Shown: positions 1-10,104, counted from the first letter of the stretch. The stretch: DNA of 45,201 nucleotides from Actinomycetota bacterium (GCA_009701715.1 WLJO01000018.1:1-45201); one strand, 5' to 3'. The notes: generated from the sequence alone by a model not told the origin. Translations and numbers: made by a program.

Positions 1-958
1 CGTTCGCACCCGTCGAACCCCTCGCACCCGTTGCGCCGGTGACACCAACCGAACCAGTTGCGCCTGTCGCTCCCTGAGGCCCGGTCGGACCCTGCAAACC
101 CGTTGCACCTGTCGAACCTGTTGCACCTACCGAACCGGAAGCACCAGTCGCTCCATTCGATCCGCTCGAGCCGGTCGCACCATTCGCACCCGTCGAACCC
201 CTCGCACCCGTTGCGCCCGTCACGCCGAACGAGCCCGTTGCGCCAAGTGAACCGGTTGCGCCGACGGCCCCCGCTGAACCTGTCGCACCGGTGGAACCCG
301 ACAACCCGGTGGCGCCAGCAGAACCAGTGGCGCCAGCAACACCCGTCGAGCCCCTAACACCGGTAGCGCCCGTCACGCCGAACGAGCCCGTTGCGCCAAG
401 TGAACCGGTCGCACCAGTGGCACCCTGGGGACCCGTCGGACCCTGCAGACCCGTCGCACCCGTCAAACCGGTCGAGCCAGCAGATCCAGTAGCTCCTGCA
501 ACACCTGTCGATCCCCGGACACCGGTCGCACCCGTCAAACCCGTTGCGCCAACGGAACCTGAAGCGCCGGTTGCGCCAGCAACACCCGTCGATCCCCGGA
601 CACCGGTCGCACCCGTCGCACCCTGGGGACCCGTCGGACCCTGCAGACCCGTCGCACCAGTAGCGCCCGTGGCACCGGTGAGACCAGTTGCGCCGGTCGT
701 GCCACGCACACCAGTCGCACCAGTGGCGCCCTGGGGACCCGTCGGACCCTGCAGACCCGTCGCACCAGTAGCGCCCGTGGCACCGGTGAGACCAGTTGCG
801 CCGGTCGTGCCACGCACACCAGTCGCACCCGTTGCGCCGGTGGAACCAACCTGTGCGGAAGCGCTCTGAATCGGAAGCGCGACAAATGAGAACGCTGCAA
901 CGAGCGCACCTACCGAGCCAATGGCCCAGCGTGCAGGGGACTTCGTGACCGAACTCAA
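1..958 (-). CDS. Secreted collagen-like repeat protein (partial, 3' end outside window)
   Basis: The minus frame stays open from 958 to the window edge (at least 319 codons). It begins with a basic residue, a hydrophobic stretch and an Ala-X-Ala-like end (about residues 1-38, ending near SASAQVG), which reads as a Sec signal peptide. After that almost every third residue is Gly, in GATGATG, GSTG and GPTGPQG-type triplets, the hallmark of bacterial collagen-like triple helices. The start is not an ATG: an in-frame stop at 968-970 leaves TTG at 958 as the best candidate, 4 bases after the stop of the upstream collagen gene, so the two are probably co-transcribed. Thr is very frequent in the X-Y positions, as in bacterial collagens that are O-glycosylated. 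The function is probably surface fibre or adhesion. The C-terminal part, and so any anchor or head domain, cannot be seen. Confidence 0.8.
   Translation of the reverse strand, partial: MSSVTKSPARWAIGSVGALVAAFSFVALPIQSASAQVGSTGATGATGVRGTTGATGLTGATGATGATGLQGPTGPQGATGATGVRGTTGATGLTGATGATGATGLQGPTGPQGATGATGVRGSTGVAGATGASGSVGATGLTGATGVRGSTGVAGATGSAGSTGLTGATGLQGPTGPQGATGATGSLGATGSFGVTGATGVRGSTGVAGATGSAGATGLSGSTGATGSAGAVGATGSLGATGSFGVTGATGARGSTGANGATGSSGSNGATGASGSVGATGSTGATGLQGPTGPQGATGATGSVGVTGATGARGSTGAN
621..829. repeat. Perfect 101-bp tandem repeat (period 108) in collagen gene
   Basis: Bases 621-721 and 729-829 are identical over 101 bases, with a period of 108 bases (36 codons, 12 Gly-X-Y triplets). 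A shorter identity of about 44 bases links 213-256 with 366-409. The copies keep the reading frame, so the collagen domain can lengthen or shorten by recombination or slippage. Confidence 0.9.
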
Positions 959-962
959 AAGG

Positions 963-3900
963 TCACGTCACCTGAATGGAGTAAGAGTTTCCGTTGCTTC
1001 CGGCAGAGCCGGCTGTCCCGGCACCGCCGGCAGCGCCGGCGGTACCACCGGCAACGTTGATCGTGCCGGTCGTGCTGCCAGTTCCGTAGAAGAGGACAAC
1101 CGCTCCTCCTCCTCCACCGCCGCCGCCGCCCGTGTCACCGCCCGTCCCGGCACCGCCGGCACCGCCATTCGCCCGAATGGTTCCTGAATTCGAAATGACC
1201 AGTGCATAAATCGCGACGATCCCACCACCGCCGCCGCCGGCACCACCATATTTGGTCCCCCCGCCTCCGCCGCCGGATGAGCCTCCCGCGCCGCCGTTGA
1301 ACAGCAGTCCTCCGCGAGCCATCATTGTGCAGGCGCCATCGAGCGTCCGAGGGCTACCCTGTGCAGCGGTCGGCGCCGTGGCCGAACTTGCCGCGGCCCC
1401 GTTTTTGGCACCAGCACCACCTATGGCGTTGCCGCCAGCGCCACCAGCACCACCGAGCGAAGTCGTCGTCGCAGTAGCTGTAGTTCCTGCCACAGTAGTC
1501 CCGGCCGTTCCGGCCGTTCCGCCACCAAGTGTCGCTGAGGCACCCGCAGTACCCGCAGTGACCGTGGAGGCAGCGCCGCCCTCATTCGAGATCACGCCGC
1601 CGCTGTTCACCGTCAGTGTGCCGGTTGCAAAGATCCGGAAGCCGTTCGTGGCGACGGTGACAGTTCCCGACACCGTCATGTTGGTCGCATAGCAGTCACG
1701 GTTGAGGGTGTAGGACGTCGAGGAGTTCTTCGTTGCACAGGCTGGTGTTGCGGTGCCGTCGAACGTCAGGGCGAAGTCGCTTCCGTCACCGAAGAACAGC
1801 TTCACGGTCCCGTTTGTGCCTGCCGTGCCCTGGGGACCTGTGGCACCAGTGGCGCCGCCTACGCCGGTTGCGCCCGTCGCGCCGACACCGGTTGCGCCCG
1901 TCAGCCCCGTTGCCCCAGTAAGGCCCGTCGCACCGACACCTCCTGCGGGACCTGCAACACCCGTCTGACCGTTCAGGCCGTTGCTACCAGCGGTTCCCGT
2001 ATCTCCCTTGACGCCAGTTGCTCCAGTGTCGCCCTTCGGACCAGTCGGCCCCTGCAGACCCGTCGAGCCGGTCAGACCGATCACGCCAGTGTCGCCCTGA
2101 GGGCCTTGGGGGCCGGTAGCACCGGTGGTACCAGTGTCACCCTTCGGACCAGTCGGCCCCTGCAGGCCGGTGGCACCCATTGCGCCCTGATCGCCCTTGA
2201 CACCCTGAATACCCGTGTCGCCCTGCACACCCGTGTCACCTTGGCTGCCGGTGTCGCCGCGGCCCCCCTGAGAGCCAGCGTCGCCCTTAGCACCCTGAAC
2301 GCCGGTGTCGCCCTGCAAACCGGTATCGCCCTTGGCACCCTGAATTTGGCCGGCGTCAACCCAGGCGGTTCCGTCCCACACCCACAATTCGCCCACGATG
2401 AGGTAGGCGTCGCCGATCTGCGGACTCGAAATGCTGCTCAGCGGTCCTGTGTCGCCGAAGCTGCCCAGCACCTTCAGGCCGGCACCGATCGGACCGGTGT
2501 CACCGGTGTTTCCGGTGTCGCCCTTCGGTCCGTTCGGACCGGTGTCGCCAGTGTCGCCCTTCGGTCCGATCGGTCCCTGCAGGCCCTGAATACCGGTGTC
2601 GCCCTTCAGACCGGTATCGCCCTGACCACCTTGAGTTCCCGTATCACCCTTGACACCCGAAGTACCCGTGTCACCCTTCGGGCCGGTAACACCGGTGGAA
2701 CCCACCAGACCAGCAACCGAGAGCGTCCACGAGCTGTACGTGCCGCTACCCGACACGTAATCCACGTTCACCGTGATGTCGTTACTCGAGATCCCCGTGA
2801 TTGTGCCCGACTCATAGTTGTTCGCATCCGCAACAAACCGGACACGACCACCCACGACGAACGCGCCAACCTTGTTCACGGCGAACGTCTGCGACCCGTA
2901 CCCAAGCGTCGACGACGTTGACGACGTCACACCGTCATACCCCAGGCCCGTCTCACCCTTGACACCCGTATTGCCGGTGTCACCGTTCGGGCCGGTAATG
3001 CCGGTGGAACCGGTGTCGCCCTTCGGCCCCGTCGGACCCTGCAGACCCGTCGCACCGGTAACGCCAGTAACACCAGTCACGCCGGCGCCGGTGTCGCCCT
3101 TCGAGCCGGTGGCGCCAGTTGCGCCGTAGGCGCCGGTGATGTCCACGTTCCAGGAAGTGAACGATCCTGAGCCCACCGCGTAGTCGGCCGTGAACGTGAG
3201 GGCACCGCCGCTGTAGGCAGTAACCACACCTTCCATGAACGCTGAAGCACTGCCCGCTACCCGAATGCGCGAACCGACGACGATCGCCATGTTCGTCGGC
3301 GTCGTGGTGAACCCCGTCTGTGAACCCGAGCTGGCGATCGCCTTGCTCGCGGACGTTGCGGTACCCGAAGGGGTCGGACCCGTCGGTCCGGTTACACCCT
3401 GCGGTCCGGTTGCGCCGGTGTTGCCCTGCGGACCGGTGGGGCCCTGCAAGCCAGTGGCGCCGGTAACGCCCGTGGCTCCCTGCGGGCCCGTGGGCCCGGT
3501 GGTGCCTACGGCGCCAGTGATGTCAACGTTCCACGCGGTGAACGTTCCCGAACCCACCGCATAGTCGGCGGTAAAAGTCAGTGACCCGGTCGAGGCGGTG
3601 TACGCAGTCACGACACCTTCCATGAAGGCCGTCGCAGAGTTCGCAACGCGAATTCGCGAACCAACGACCAGGGCAAGGTTCGCCTGCGTGGTCACCGTCT
3701 TAGAGCCAGAACTACCGACGGTCGCGCTCGTGGTCGAGGTACCCGAAGGGGTCGGACCCGTCGGTCCGGTTACACCCTGAGGACCCGTCGGGCCGGTGTT
3801 ACCCGTGTCACCCTTGGGACCAGTGGGACCCTGCAGACCCGTGGCACCGGTAAGGCCCGTCGGGCCTGTCGTTCCCTGCGAGCCGGTAACACCGGTGGAG

Positions 3901-4988
3901 CCCACCGCTCCGGCGAGCGCAACGTTCCACGTCGAGTACGTCCCGGAACCGGCGACGTAGTCGACGTTTACCGTGAGCTGCAGGTCGTAGATGTCGGTGA
4001 TGGTGCCGCTCTCGAAGTTGTTCGAGTCGTACACGATGCGCACGCGTGAACCGATCGTCAACGCGCCCACCTTGTTGACCGTGAAGATCGCAGTCCCGGA
4101 GCCGAGCGTGAGCCCGGTAGACGACGTGATGCCATCGAATCCGAGGCCGGTAGCACCCTGCTGACCAGACGGGCCTACCTGACCCGTCACGCCACGGGGT
4201 CCGGTGGGTCCCTGCGGGCCGGTGGAACCGGTGTTGCCCTTCGGACCCGTTGGGCCTTGCAGGCCAGAGGGGCCAGCAGGGCCGGTGTAGCCAAGAGAAC
4301 CCTGAGCACCCGTTGCGCCGCGCGGGCCGGAAGCACCGGTAACGCCGGCGCCGGTGTCGCCTCGGTCTCCCTGCGGACCCTGCACGCCGGGGATGCCCTG
4401 ATCTCCCTGCACACCGGTATCGCCCTGTCCACCCTGCGGCCCGAGATTGCCCTGATCACCGGTGTCACCCTTGACGCCCTGCAGACCGCTCGCTCCGGTG
4501 TTGCCGCGGGGTCCGGTGTCGCCGGTGTCGCCCTTCGGACCCGTGGGGCCCTGGAGACCTTGCGTTCCCTGAATGCCTTGCAGACCGGTGTCACCCTTGG
4601 CGCCCTGCGAACCCGTGCCGCCCTTGACGCCCTGCGAGCCCGTGTCGCCCTTGACGCCCTGCGAGCCGGTGGAACCTTTCACGCCCTGTGCACCCGAGTT
4701 GCCCTGCGGACCCTGCACGCCCGTTGCGCCCCGGCCGCCGGACGCTCCAATCGCGCCGGTGGGTCCCATCGGGCCGGTGACGCCGGTTGCACCGCGAGGC
4801 CCGGTTGGGCCCTGTAAACCTGTTGCACCTGTCAGACCGGTGGCACCAGTGGCGCCCGCAATTGCCGTGGGGCGAGCGGCGGCATACGACAAGGACGGGC
4901 TCACGAGGCACGAAGCCACCGTTCCCACACCGAGCAGCACCACTGCCGCTGTTCTTCTCCACCGTTTGGCGTTCATCACGTTGCCCAT
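963..4988 (-). CDS. Large secreted collagen-like fibre protein with interspersed beta modules
   Basis: The protein has 1341 residues. It starts with a signal peptide (basic NAKRWRR, hydrophobic core, cut near SYAAA, residue 38). Long Gly-X-Y runs such as [10 protein letters not shown] are interrupted by four modules of about 80 residues (roughly nt 3905-4155, 3505-3750, 3130-3375 and 2700-2945). Each has the pattern VGSR(I/V)R(V/I), then EG(V/T)(V/I)T, then a VGSGTF/TYxxWN end. The first and fourth resemble each other, as do the second and third. A fifth insert (nt 2335-2480) carries the [20 protein letters not shown] segment seen in many phage and bacterial fibre proteins. The last 280 residues are extremely Gly-rich with poly-Gly runs. 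Starts at 4988 ([10 protein letters not shown]) and 4976 (MNAKRW) are both possible. No LPXTG or membrane anchor is visible. It is likely an extracellular fibre or adhesin; partner and ligand are unknown. Confidence 0.85.
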   Translation of the reverse strand: MGNVMNAKRWRRTAAVVLLGVGTVASCLVSPSLSYAAARPTAIAGATGATGLTGATGLQGPTGPRGATGVTGPMGPTGAIGASGGRGATGVQGPQGNSGAQGVKGSTGSQGVKGDTGSQGVKGGTGSQGAKGDTGLQGIQGTQGLQGPTGPKGDTGDTGPRGNTGASGLQGVKGDTGDQGNLGPQGGQGDTGVQGDQGIPGVQGPQGDRGDTGAGVTGASGPRGATGAQGSLGYTGPAGPSGLQGPTGPKGNTGSTGPQGPTGPRGVTGQVGPSGQQGATGLGFDGITSSTGLTLGSGTAIFTVNKVGALTIGSRVRIVYDSNNFESGTITDIYDLQLTVNVDYVAGSGTYSTWNVALAGAVGSTGVTGSQGTTGPTGLTGATGLQGPTGPKGDTGNTGPTGPQGVTGPTGPTPSGTSTTSATVGSSGSKTVTTQANLALVVGSRIRVANSATAFMEGVVTAYTASTGSLTFTADYAVGSGTFTAWNVDITGAVGTTGPTGPQGATGVTGATGLQGPTGPQGNTGATGPQGVTGPTGPTPSGTATSASKAIASSGSQTGFTTTPTNMAIVVGSRIRVAGSASAFMEGVVTAYSGGALTFTADYAVGSGSFTSWNVDITGAYGATGATGSKGDTGAGVTGVTGVTGATGLQGPTGPKGDTGSTGITGPNGDTGNTGVKGETGLGYDGVTSSTSSTLGYGSQTFAVNKVGAFVVGGRVRFVADANNYESGTITGISSNDITVNVDYVSGSGTYSSWTLSVAGLVGSTGVTGPKGDTGTSGVKGDTGTQGGQGDTGLKGDTGIQGLQGPIGPKGDTGDTGPNGPKGDTGNTGDTGPIGAGLKVLGSFGDTGPLSSISSPQIGDAYLIVGELWVWDGTAWVDAGQIQGAKGDTGLQGDTGVQGAKGDAGSQGGRGDTGSQGDTGVQGDTGIQGVKGDQGAMGATGLQGPTGPKGDTGTTGATGPQGPQGDTGVIGLTGSTGLQGPTGPKGDTGATGVKGDTGTAGSNGLNGQTGVAGPAGGVGATGLTGATGLTGATGVGATGATGVGGATGATGPQGTAGTNGTVKLFFGDGSDFALTFDGTATPACATKNSSTSYTLNRDCYATNMTVSGTVTVATNGFRIFATGTLTVNSGGVISNEGGAASTVTAGTAGASATLGGGTAGTAGTTVAGTTATATTTSLGGAGGAGGNAIGGAGAKNGAAASSATAPTAAQGSPRTLDGACTMMARGGLLFNGGAGGSSGGGGGGTKYGGAGGGGGGIVAIYALVISNSGTIRANGGAGGAGTGGDTGGGGGGGGGAVVLFYGTGSTTGTINVAGGTAGAAGGAGTAGSAGSNGNSYSIQVT

Positions 4989-5018
4989 GTTCCAACCCGG
5001 TCCACCCGAATACCCCTC

Positions 5019-5081
5019 ACTTTAGGTAGGGATGTCGTTGACCAACGAAGCCGTACACAAATATTTACCTAATGCTTACCT
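5019..5081 (-). promoter_or_regulatory. Probable control region of the collagen genes with TACCTAA boxes
   Basis: The 142-base gap 4989-5130 is visibly richer in A and T than its surroundings. It has TACCTAA on the plus strand at 5066-5072 and on the minus strand at 5022-5028, and TTACCT twice at 5065-5070 and 5076-5081, 11 bases apart (one helical turn). A minus-strand TAAAGT (5019-5024) could be a -10 element. An inverted repeat CGTTG/CAACG lies at 5036-5047. Binding of a regulator is inferred only from this arrangement. Confidence 0.4.
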
Positions 5082-5130
5082 CAGCACGGCGGACACAGCA
5101 CTCTCCGCGGCCGATTGAGCGCAGGGAGGG

Positions 5131-6699
5131 CTACTTCCTGCGCCACACGGCTGGTCCGACACTGCCAACCAGGTCGAAGTGCTCGTTGAACCACGCCGAC
5201 AGTTCCGGGGTCCACGGCACGCGGAAGGGGTTCGAGGAGAGCACCACGAACTCTGCCCGCTCGAACCACGACTGCCATTGCTGAACCAGCGCTGCGGGCG
5301 GTACGGCGCCCGACGACGGCGGGTGTTGCGGGTCCTCTGCGAGCCACGCGTAGTAGGGATCGATCATCGCCGGGCAGTTGTCTCCCCCGACGACCCGGTC
5401 GGCGGTGATGAGCAGGCTCGGGTCGTCGCTCACTGCGCACGCGCCATCGGGGATCAGACGCGCAACGGCCCGCCCCACGTCTCCAGTAGTCGCGAGGTCT
5501 GGCCAGCGATGAAGAATCGCGCGGCTACGAAGCACACCGTTCAACCCGCAGCCGAGGACTGCTACAACCGCCGCTGTTGCAAGCAGACGCTTGACGGCTA
5601 CCCGACAGCCAGCAAGGCCGAGACACGCCGACGACAAACGCCCGGCCGCCGCACCACCAGCCAGCGCAAGGAACGCAACAACGAAGTACCCGTAGTGCGT
5701 GAAGTAGTCCGATGTCTTCAACACCGCAACCACCGACACAAGCGCAGCAGCGACGGCGAACCAGTCGAGGGCCTGCGGCCTGGGCTTCAGCAGCAGCGAT
5801 AGGGCGATCGCGACAGCGACGAGGATCAGCAGGAGCAGCGACCAGCCTTGCGCGCCTTGCAGCTCAGGGAGCACGCGCGAACCAACGACGAGCACGATGC
5901 GGTCCTTCGCCGGCAAGCCACCCGACGATGCACCACGCTGCAACTGCAGCCCAACCACTTGGTGCACGAACTGGCGGGGCGCCGCGAAGAAGAACGGGGC
6001 GCAGGGAACGGCGAACCCGGCGAACAGTCCGGTTGCGAGCCTGCGCCACCTCGCCCAGTCCCGACGCACCACGATCGCGAAGCACACCACGACTGCCGCG
6101 ATCGGGAGTAACGCCCACAGCTTCAGGGCAAGCGCCATGCCCAGCACGGCGCCGCCCCACATCAGGCGCCGACCGTCCTGCAACTCACCATCTCGAAAGA
6201 GAAGCGTTGCGGCAACGAGAACGACGAACACGACGTACGGCTCGAGCAACACCGACTTTGTCGCTGCGGACGCGAGTGGGTACACAGCGAGCGACAGTCC
6301 GCCCGCAAGGACCGCGATCACCCCGCGGTGGCGCAACAGCCTGCCGATCATCCACACCGAGCCGGCAGCCACCAACGTGGTGAGGATTCGCACCAGTCCG
6401 AAGGTGACCCTCGTGGAACTCAATCGACCGATCAGCCCGAGCGGGAAGAGCAGCAGTGTGATGCCGGGCGGGTGCGGGAAGACGAAACTGCGGTACGGCA
6501 GGTGACCCTGAGCGAGGCGGACGGCAGATCCGAAGTAGACCCCGTCGTCGTACTCGTCGAGCCCGAACATTGCGCCGTGGATCGACATCTGGCCGATGCC
6601 GATGAGAACGCTGACTACCGAGCAGAACCACATCGCCAGCGACGTATACCGCTGCCTCGCCCACCAGGGCTCGCCCACCACCGGCACGTTCGGGCTCAC
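5131..6699 (-). CDS. GT-C fold membrane glycosyltransferase (PMT/ArnT-like)
   Basis: The protein has 522 residues, many hydrophobic helices and a first loop with acidic residues (GLDEYDDGVYFGSAVRLAQG) followed by PYRSFVFPHPPG, the layout of family 39-like polyprenyl-phosphate sugar transferases. A soluble tail of about 120 residues follows the last helices (from about residue 400, with VARLIPDGACAVSDDPSLL), which is common in actinobacterial members. The family moves a sugar, usually mannose, from a polyprenyl-phosphate donor to a protein or lipid on the outer face of the membrane. The donor and acceptor here are unknown. The GTG at 6699 is preferred to TTG at 6702 because TACCAT sits 6 bases upstream of it. 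It points toward the collagen genes, which are separated from it by 142 bases. Confidence 0.75.
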   Translation of the reverse strand: MSPNVPVVGEPWWARQRYTSLAMWFCSVVSVLIGIGQMSIHGAMFGLDEYDDGVYFGSAVRLAQGHLPYRSFVFPHPPGITLLLFPLGLIGRLSSTRVTFGLVRILTTLVAAGSVWMIGRLLRHRGVIAVLAGGLSLAVYPLASAATKSVLLEPYVVFVVLVAATLLFRDGELQDGRRLMWGGAVLGMALALKLWALLPIAAVVVCFAIVVRRDWARWRRLATGLFAGFAVPCAPFFFAAPRQFVHQVVGLQLQRGASSGGLPAKDRIVLVVGSRVLPELQGAQGWSLLLLILVAVAIALSLLLKPRPQALDWFAVAAALVSVVAVLKTSDYFTHYGYFVVAFLALAGGAAAGRLSSACLGLAGCRVAVKRLLATAAVVAVLGCGLNGVLRSRAILHRWPDLATTGDVGRAVARLIPDGACAVSDDPSLLITADRVVGGDNCPAMIDPYYAWLAEDPQHPPSSGAVPPAALVQQWQSWFERAEFVVLSSNPFRVPWTPELSAWFNEHFDLVGSVGPAVWRRK

Positions 6700-6705
6700 C
6701 AACGC

Positions 6706-6711
6706 ATGGTA
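6706..6711 (-). promoter_or_regulatory. Putative -10 box, leaderless start of GT-C gene
   Basis: The minus strand reads TACCAT, then 6 bases, then GTG at 6699; no Shine-Dalgarno sequence is seen between them. Confidence 0.5.
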
Positions 6712-6761
6712 CCGACCCGACTCCGGGGAAACGGCCTCCGGCAGCCGGCCGGGCTATGCCG

Positions 6762-6767
6762 TACTGT
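6762..6767 (+). promoter_or_regulatory. Putative -10 box for the DUF2723 gene
   Basis: TACTGT lies 15 bases before GTG 6783. With normal spacing the transcript would begin near 6774, which leaves a leader of about 9 bases. It would exclude the upstream ATG at 6756 as the start. Confidence 0.4.
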
Positions 6768-6782
6768 GCTCGCATCAACCCC

Positions 6783-8324
6783 GTGGCAAACGACGAAGGC
6801 CTCGCCCCCGCCCGCGGACGGCGAGACGTTCCGTGGGCCCTCGTCACTTTTTCGCTTGCAACCGCTGTCTATCTACTCACGCTCTCCCACGACGTGGGCA
6901 CCTTCGACGTCGCAGAGTTTCAGACGATTCCACATCTCTTCGGGGTGGCACATCCAACGGGATACCCCCTGTTCACCATCATCGGTGGCGTGTGGTCGTG
7001 GATCCCGATCGGGCGCGTAGCAACCAGGATGAACCTGTTCTCGGCCGTCCTCTTCGCATCCGCGGCATCAGTCCTCTGCAGCGTGGGTGTTCGACTCCGC
7101 CTGCGAGGAGCAGTCTCCGCGTCGGCCGCGCTTACCTTCGCGTTCGCGACAGGGACGTGGCTCAACGCCGTCCACGTTGACGTGCAGTCCCTCCACCTGT
7201 TGCTCGTCGCGCTGCTGCTCTTGACCTGGGTGGTCGCCTACCAAGACCCGCGGCCTCGGCACATCGCGTTGATGTGCTTGGTTGTGGGTTTCGGCCTCGT
7301 GCATCACGGTCTGATGATCGTCACCGCAGCGTGGGTGCTCGCACTGTTCGTCGCGTGCCGTTGGCGGGCCGCCACACGAGCTGCAACATTGCGCCTCGCC
7401 ATCCCCGCCCTGTTGTTGCCGCTGCTCACCCTGCTGTACCTCCCGCTGCGAGACGGGTCGGCACCACTGCTCGACGCGAATCCTCGCCGAAGCTGGTGGC
7501 AGAAGATCCGCGGCGACGGGTTCCGGGGGACCATGGGCGAACTCCGCTCCCTCGGGATTTGGGGACGAGCGGTCGGTCACCACCGTGAACTGATCTCGAG
7601 TTGGACGGGTGGCGGCGTGCTCCTGCTTGCAGTGCTCGGGATTGGCGTCCTCATGCGGCGCGCACCGGCTGCCACGTGGGCCATCGTGGGAGTCGGGCTC
7701 CTCGCTTCGTATGTGCAAGCCAACGCGGCCGATAGCAACGACCGCTACATCCTCACCACGGTGCTCGCACTCTGTCTGCTCGCATCAATCGGAGCTGACG
7801 CAGTGATTGATGCCGTAGCAGCCGTTGTCCCACCTCGACGTCTGGCTGTGACCTCTGCTGCACTAGTAGCGCTCTTCGCCCTGCTCCCGCTCAACGGGCT
7901 GCGAGCGAACTACCAGTCCCTTGACGCACATGCGATTCGGCGTAATGAGCGAAATGGTTTGGATGTTCTCCGCTCGCTCCCGAAGAGCTGCGTGCTCTGG
8001 GCCTACTGGGACCTGCGAACCGAGTTGTTTTATCTCCGCTACGTCGAACACGTTCGACCGGATGTCACGATCCTCGACCATCGCAGTACAGAGTTTCTCG
8101 GCAGCTCGTTCGCAGTTTCGGCAACTTCGCTCGTTGACGGTCTCGAATCCGCTCCGGCGTACCGAGGAAGGCCCATCTGTTTCGTACCGCTGCCCGGCAG
8201 ATCCGTTTCGTCAAGCACGGTGAAAGCCACGGTGCTGACCACCACCGAGCGCCCCTGGGGGCTCAGCTACCTGACCCCAGGCGCGGTGTATGTCCTCGAA
8301 CACAACAGGCTAGGCGAAGCGTGA
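6783..8324 (+). CDS. DUF2723/TMEM260-like GT-C O-mannosyltransferase homologue
   Basis: The protein has 513 residues from GTG 6783 (522 if ATG 6756 is used). The N-terminal half has a hydrophobic helix followed by the family signature DVGTFDVAEFQ and GVAHPTGYPLF. This pattern is typical of DUF2723 proteins, the bacterial relatives of the animal protein O-mannosyltransferase TMEM260 (GT117). About ten membrane segments follow, and then a soluble tail (about residues 390-513). The enzyme is expected to act at the outer face of the cytoplasmic membrane with a polyprenyl-linked sugar. Its stop overlaps the start of the next gene by 4 bases (GTGA), so the two are translationally coupled. The acceptor is not known. 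The neighbouring Thr-rich collagen proteins are candidates by position only. Confidence 0.8.
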   Translation: MANDEGLAPARGRRDVPWALVTFSLATAVYLLTLSHDVGTFDVAEFQTIPHLFGVAHPTGYPLFTIIGGVWSWIPIGRVATRMNLFSAVLFASAASVLCSVGVRLRLRGAVSASAALTFAFATGTWLNAVHVDVQSLHLLLVALLLLTWVVAYQDPRPRHIALMCLVVGFGLVHHGLMIVTAAWVLALFVACRWRAATRAATLRLAIPALLLPLLTLLYLPLRDGSAPLLDANPRRSWWQKIRGDGFRGTMGELRSLGIWGRAVGHHRELISSWTGGGVLLLAVLGIGVLMRRAPAATWAIVGVGLLASYVQANAADSNDRYILTTVLALCLLASIGADAVIDAVAAVVPPRRLAVTSAALVALFALLPLNGLRANYQSLDAHAIRRNERNGLDVLRSLPKSCVLWAYWDLRTELFYLRYVEHVRPDVTILDHRSTEFLGSSFAVSATSLVDGLESAPAYRGRPICFVPLPGRSVSSSTVKATVLTTTERPWGLSYLTPGAVYVLEHNRLGEA

Positions 8325-10090
8325 GGCGCGCTCTCTGCGGTATCAACGCTCGGAGGCTCGTTCTCATCGCGCCGACCATGCTCATCCTCTGGATGGGTTG
8401 GCAGCACCGCTGGACCGCCGACGACGCATTCATCAACTTTCGGATCGTCAAACAGTTGGAGAATGGTCACGGACTCGTCTTCAACATCGGCGACCGGGTG
8501 GAAGCCGGAACGAGTCCCCTCTGGATCTTCATCCTTGCGACACTCGACAAGTTCCTGCCCATCACACTCGAGTGGATCGCTGCGATCGTTGCGCTCGGTT
8601 CAACGGTGCTCGGTCTGCGCGCCGCGATCGCCGGTACCCAACAGCTCGTCGGTCGCACAATGAGCACGACGACCTGGACGCTCCCCATCGGTGCACTGAT
8701 CTACGTCGCGCTCCCTCCTGCTTGGGACTTCGCCACCTCTGGGCTCGAGTCGGGACTCAGCGTGCTCTGGATCGGTTGCTCGTGGTACCTGCTTGCGCGC
8801 CACGCTTCCCGGGACGCAGGCCGACCTCCCACCTACTTGCTACCAGTACTGCTGAGCCTCGGACCGCTCATCCGACCCGACTTTGCGGTGATCACGATCG
8901 TGTTCCTCGCTGGCGTGCTCACGCTGTCGGGCAGAGACCGAAGTCGGCTCCTGAGGCTCGGGATCGTCACGTTCATCGTGCCCGTTGTCTACGAAGTGTT
9001 CCGTGCCGGTTATTTCGGGAACCTCGTGCCGAATACAGCGATCGCCAAGGAGGGCTCATCGGCGAGCTGGCACCAAGGCTGGCTGTACCTCTGTGATCTG
9101 ATTGGCACTTACCGGCTGTTCCTCGTCGTTCCCGCTGCACTCCTGGTGTTCGGCTGGAACGCGCTGCGTCGGTATCGCCGGCCGCAGCGCCACATCAGTG
9201 CCACCCATCGGGCGGCCATCACCTGTTTGGTGGCAGGCCTTCTTCACGGCCTGCTCATCGTGCGTGTCGGCGGCGACTTCATGCACGGTCGCCTTCTTCT
9301 CCCGTCGCTGCTGCTCCTGCTGCTCCCGATCTTCGTTGCGCCCGTGAGAGACGTTCTCTGGGTTGCAGCCACTGCCGTGTGCGCGTGGGCAGCGCTCTGC
9401 GCCGGCACGTTTCACACCCCCTACTCGACGGCGGCAAGTGCCGGCGGTCCACCTCAGCCATTCGATGCCATCGACCCAACATCCCACATCGCCGACGAAC
9501 GTCTCGTGTACCTGAGGATGTCCGGAGCTCGTCACCCCGTGGCGCTCTCGAGTTACCGCGAACACATCTGGGTTCAGGGCGGGAGATACCTCTCCGGTAT
9601 CGCGTCGGCGGACAAGCCCCATCTGTACCTCGACGGAGCCAGCCGGGCCCGGCTTGCCTCCCCACCCCTTCCCCTCCGCGCCGAATACCGTGGCAACGGA
9701 GTGGCCTACGTGGGCGCTATGGGGCTGATCTCGTACGTGGCGCAGCGGGACATGAGGATCGTCGATCGCTTCGGCCTCTCTGAACCACTCTCGTCGCACC
9801 AGCGCCGGCTTGTGCTCGGCCGGCCCGGTCACGAGAAGGACCTTCCCGTTGCGTGGATCATCGCCGCATACACACCCCCCGACACGGCGCTGCCCAAGGG
9901 CGTGCGCGAGGAAGACGTGCGGGCCGCGCGTCACGCGCTCACCTGTGGCTCGTTCCCAGAGCTCATCAATGCCGCGCAACGACCACTTACCGTTGGGCGA
10001 TTCTTCTCGAACATCGGTCACTCGTTTACGCTCTATGGGTTCAGGTTCCCCACCGATCCGATCGCGGCTGAGCGCGGGCTGTGCCCGTGA
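8321..10090 (+). CDS. AftB-like GT-C membrane glycosyltransferase
   Basis: The protein has 589 residues. After a first hydrophobic helix comes DDAFINFRIVKQLENGHG and VFNIGDRVEAGTSPLW. This closely matches the conserved loop of mycobacterial AftB (terminal beta-1,2-arabinofuranosyltransferase) and its many actinobacterial paralogues; the double Asp is the expected catalytic site. About nine membrane segments follow. The C-terminal extracytoplasmic domain (about residues 390-589) includes YVGAMGLISY and IVDRFGLSEPL, also family-like. The donor is probably a decaprenyl-phosphate pentose or hexose, but this is inferred from the family. Arabinogalactan genes are not seen here, so the acceptor could be another polymer or a surface protein. 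It starts with GTG inside the stop of the previous gene. Confidence 0.7.
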   Translation: MRRALCGINARRLVLIAPTMLILWMGWQHRWTADDAFINFRIVKQLENGHGLVFNIGDRVEAGTSPLWIFILATLDKFLPITLEWIAAIVALGSTVLGLRAAIAGTQQLVGRTMSTTTWTLPIGALIYVALPPAWDFATSGLESGLSVLWIGCSWYLLARHASRDAGRPPTYLLPVLLSLGPLIRPDFAVITIVFLAGVLTLSGRDRSRLLRLGIVTFIVPVVYEVFRAGYFGNLVPNTAIAKEGSSASWHQGWLYLCDLIGTYRLFLVVPAALLVFGWNALRRYRRPQRHISATHRAAITCLVAGLLHGLLIVRVGGDFMHGRLLLPSLLLLLLPIFVAPVRDVLWVAATAVCAWAALCAGTFHTPYSTAASAGGPPQPFDAIDPTSHIADERLVYLRMSGARHPVALSSYREHIWVQGGRYLSGIASADKPHLYLDGASRARLASPPLPLRAEYRGNGVAYVGAMGLISYVAQRDMRIVDRFGLSEPLSSHQRRLVLGRPGHEKDLPVAWIIAAYTPPDTALPKGVREEDVRAARHALTCGSFPELINAAQRPLTVGRFFSNIGHSFTLYGFRFPTDPIAAERGLCP

Positions 10091-10104
10091 CTTCGCTGGG
10101 TCGT

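Noticed and set aside
291-869. Plus-strand Pro-Val-Ala-Pro repeat frame opposite the collagen gene
   Set aside because: It is the exact antisense of Gly-X-Y codons, which automatically gives Pro-rich repeats. There is no start context or signal peptide.
1-958. CRISPR array or satellite in the repetitive start of the window
   Set aside because: Repeats have no spacer pattern and translate in one frame to Gly-X-Y triplets.
9056-10021. Long minus-strand frame within the AftB-like gene
   Set aside because: It is rich in charged residues without a domain, and lies opposite a gene with clear family motifs and translational coupling.
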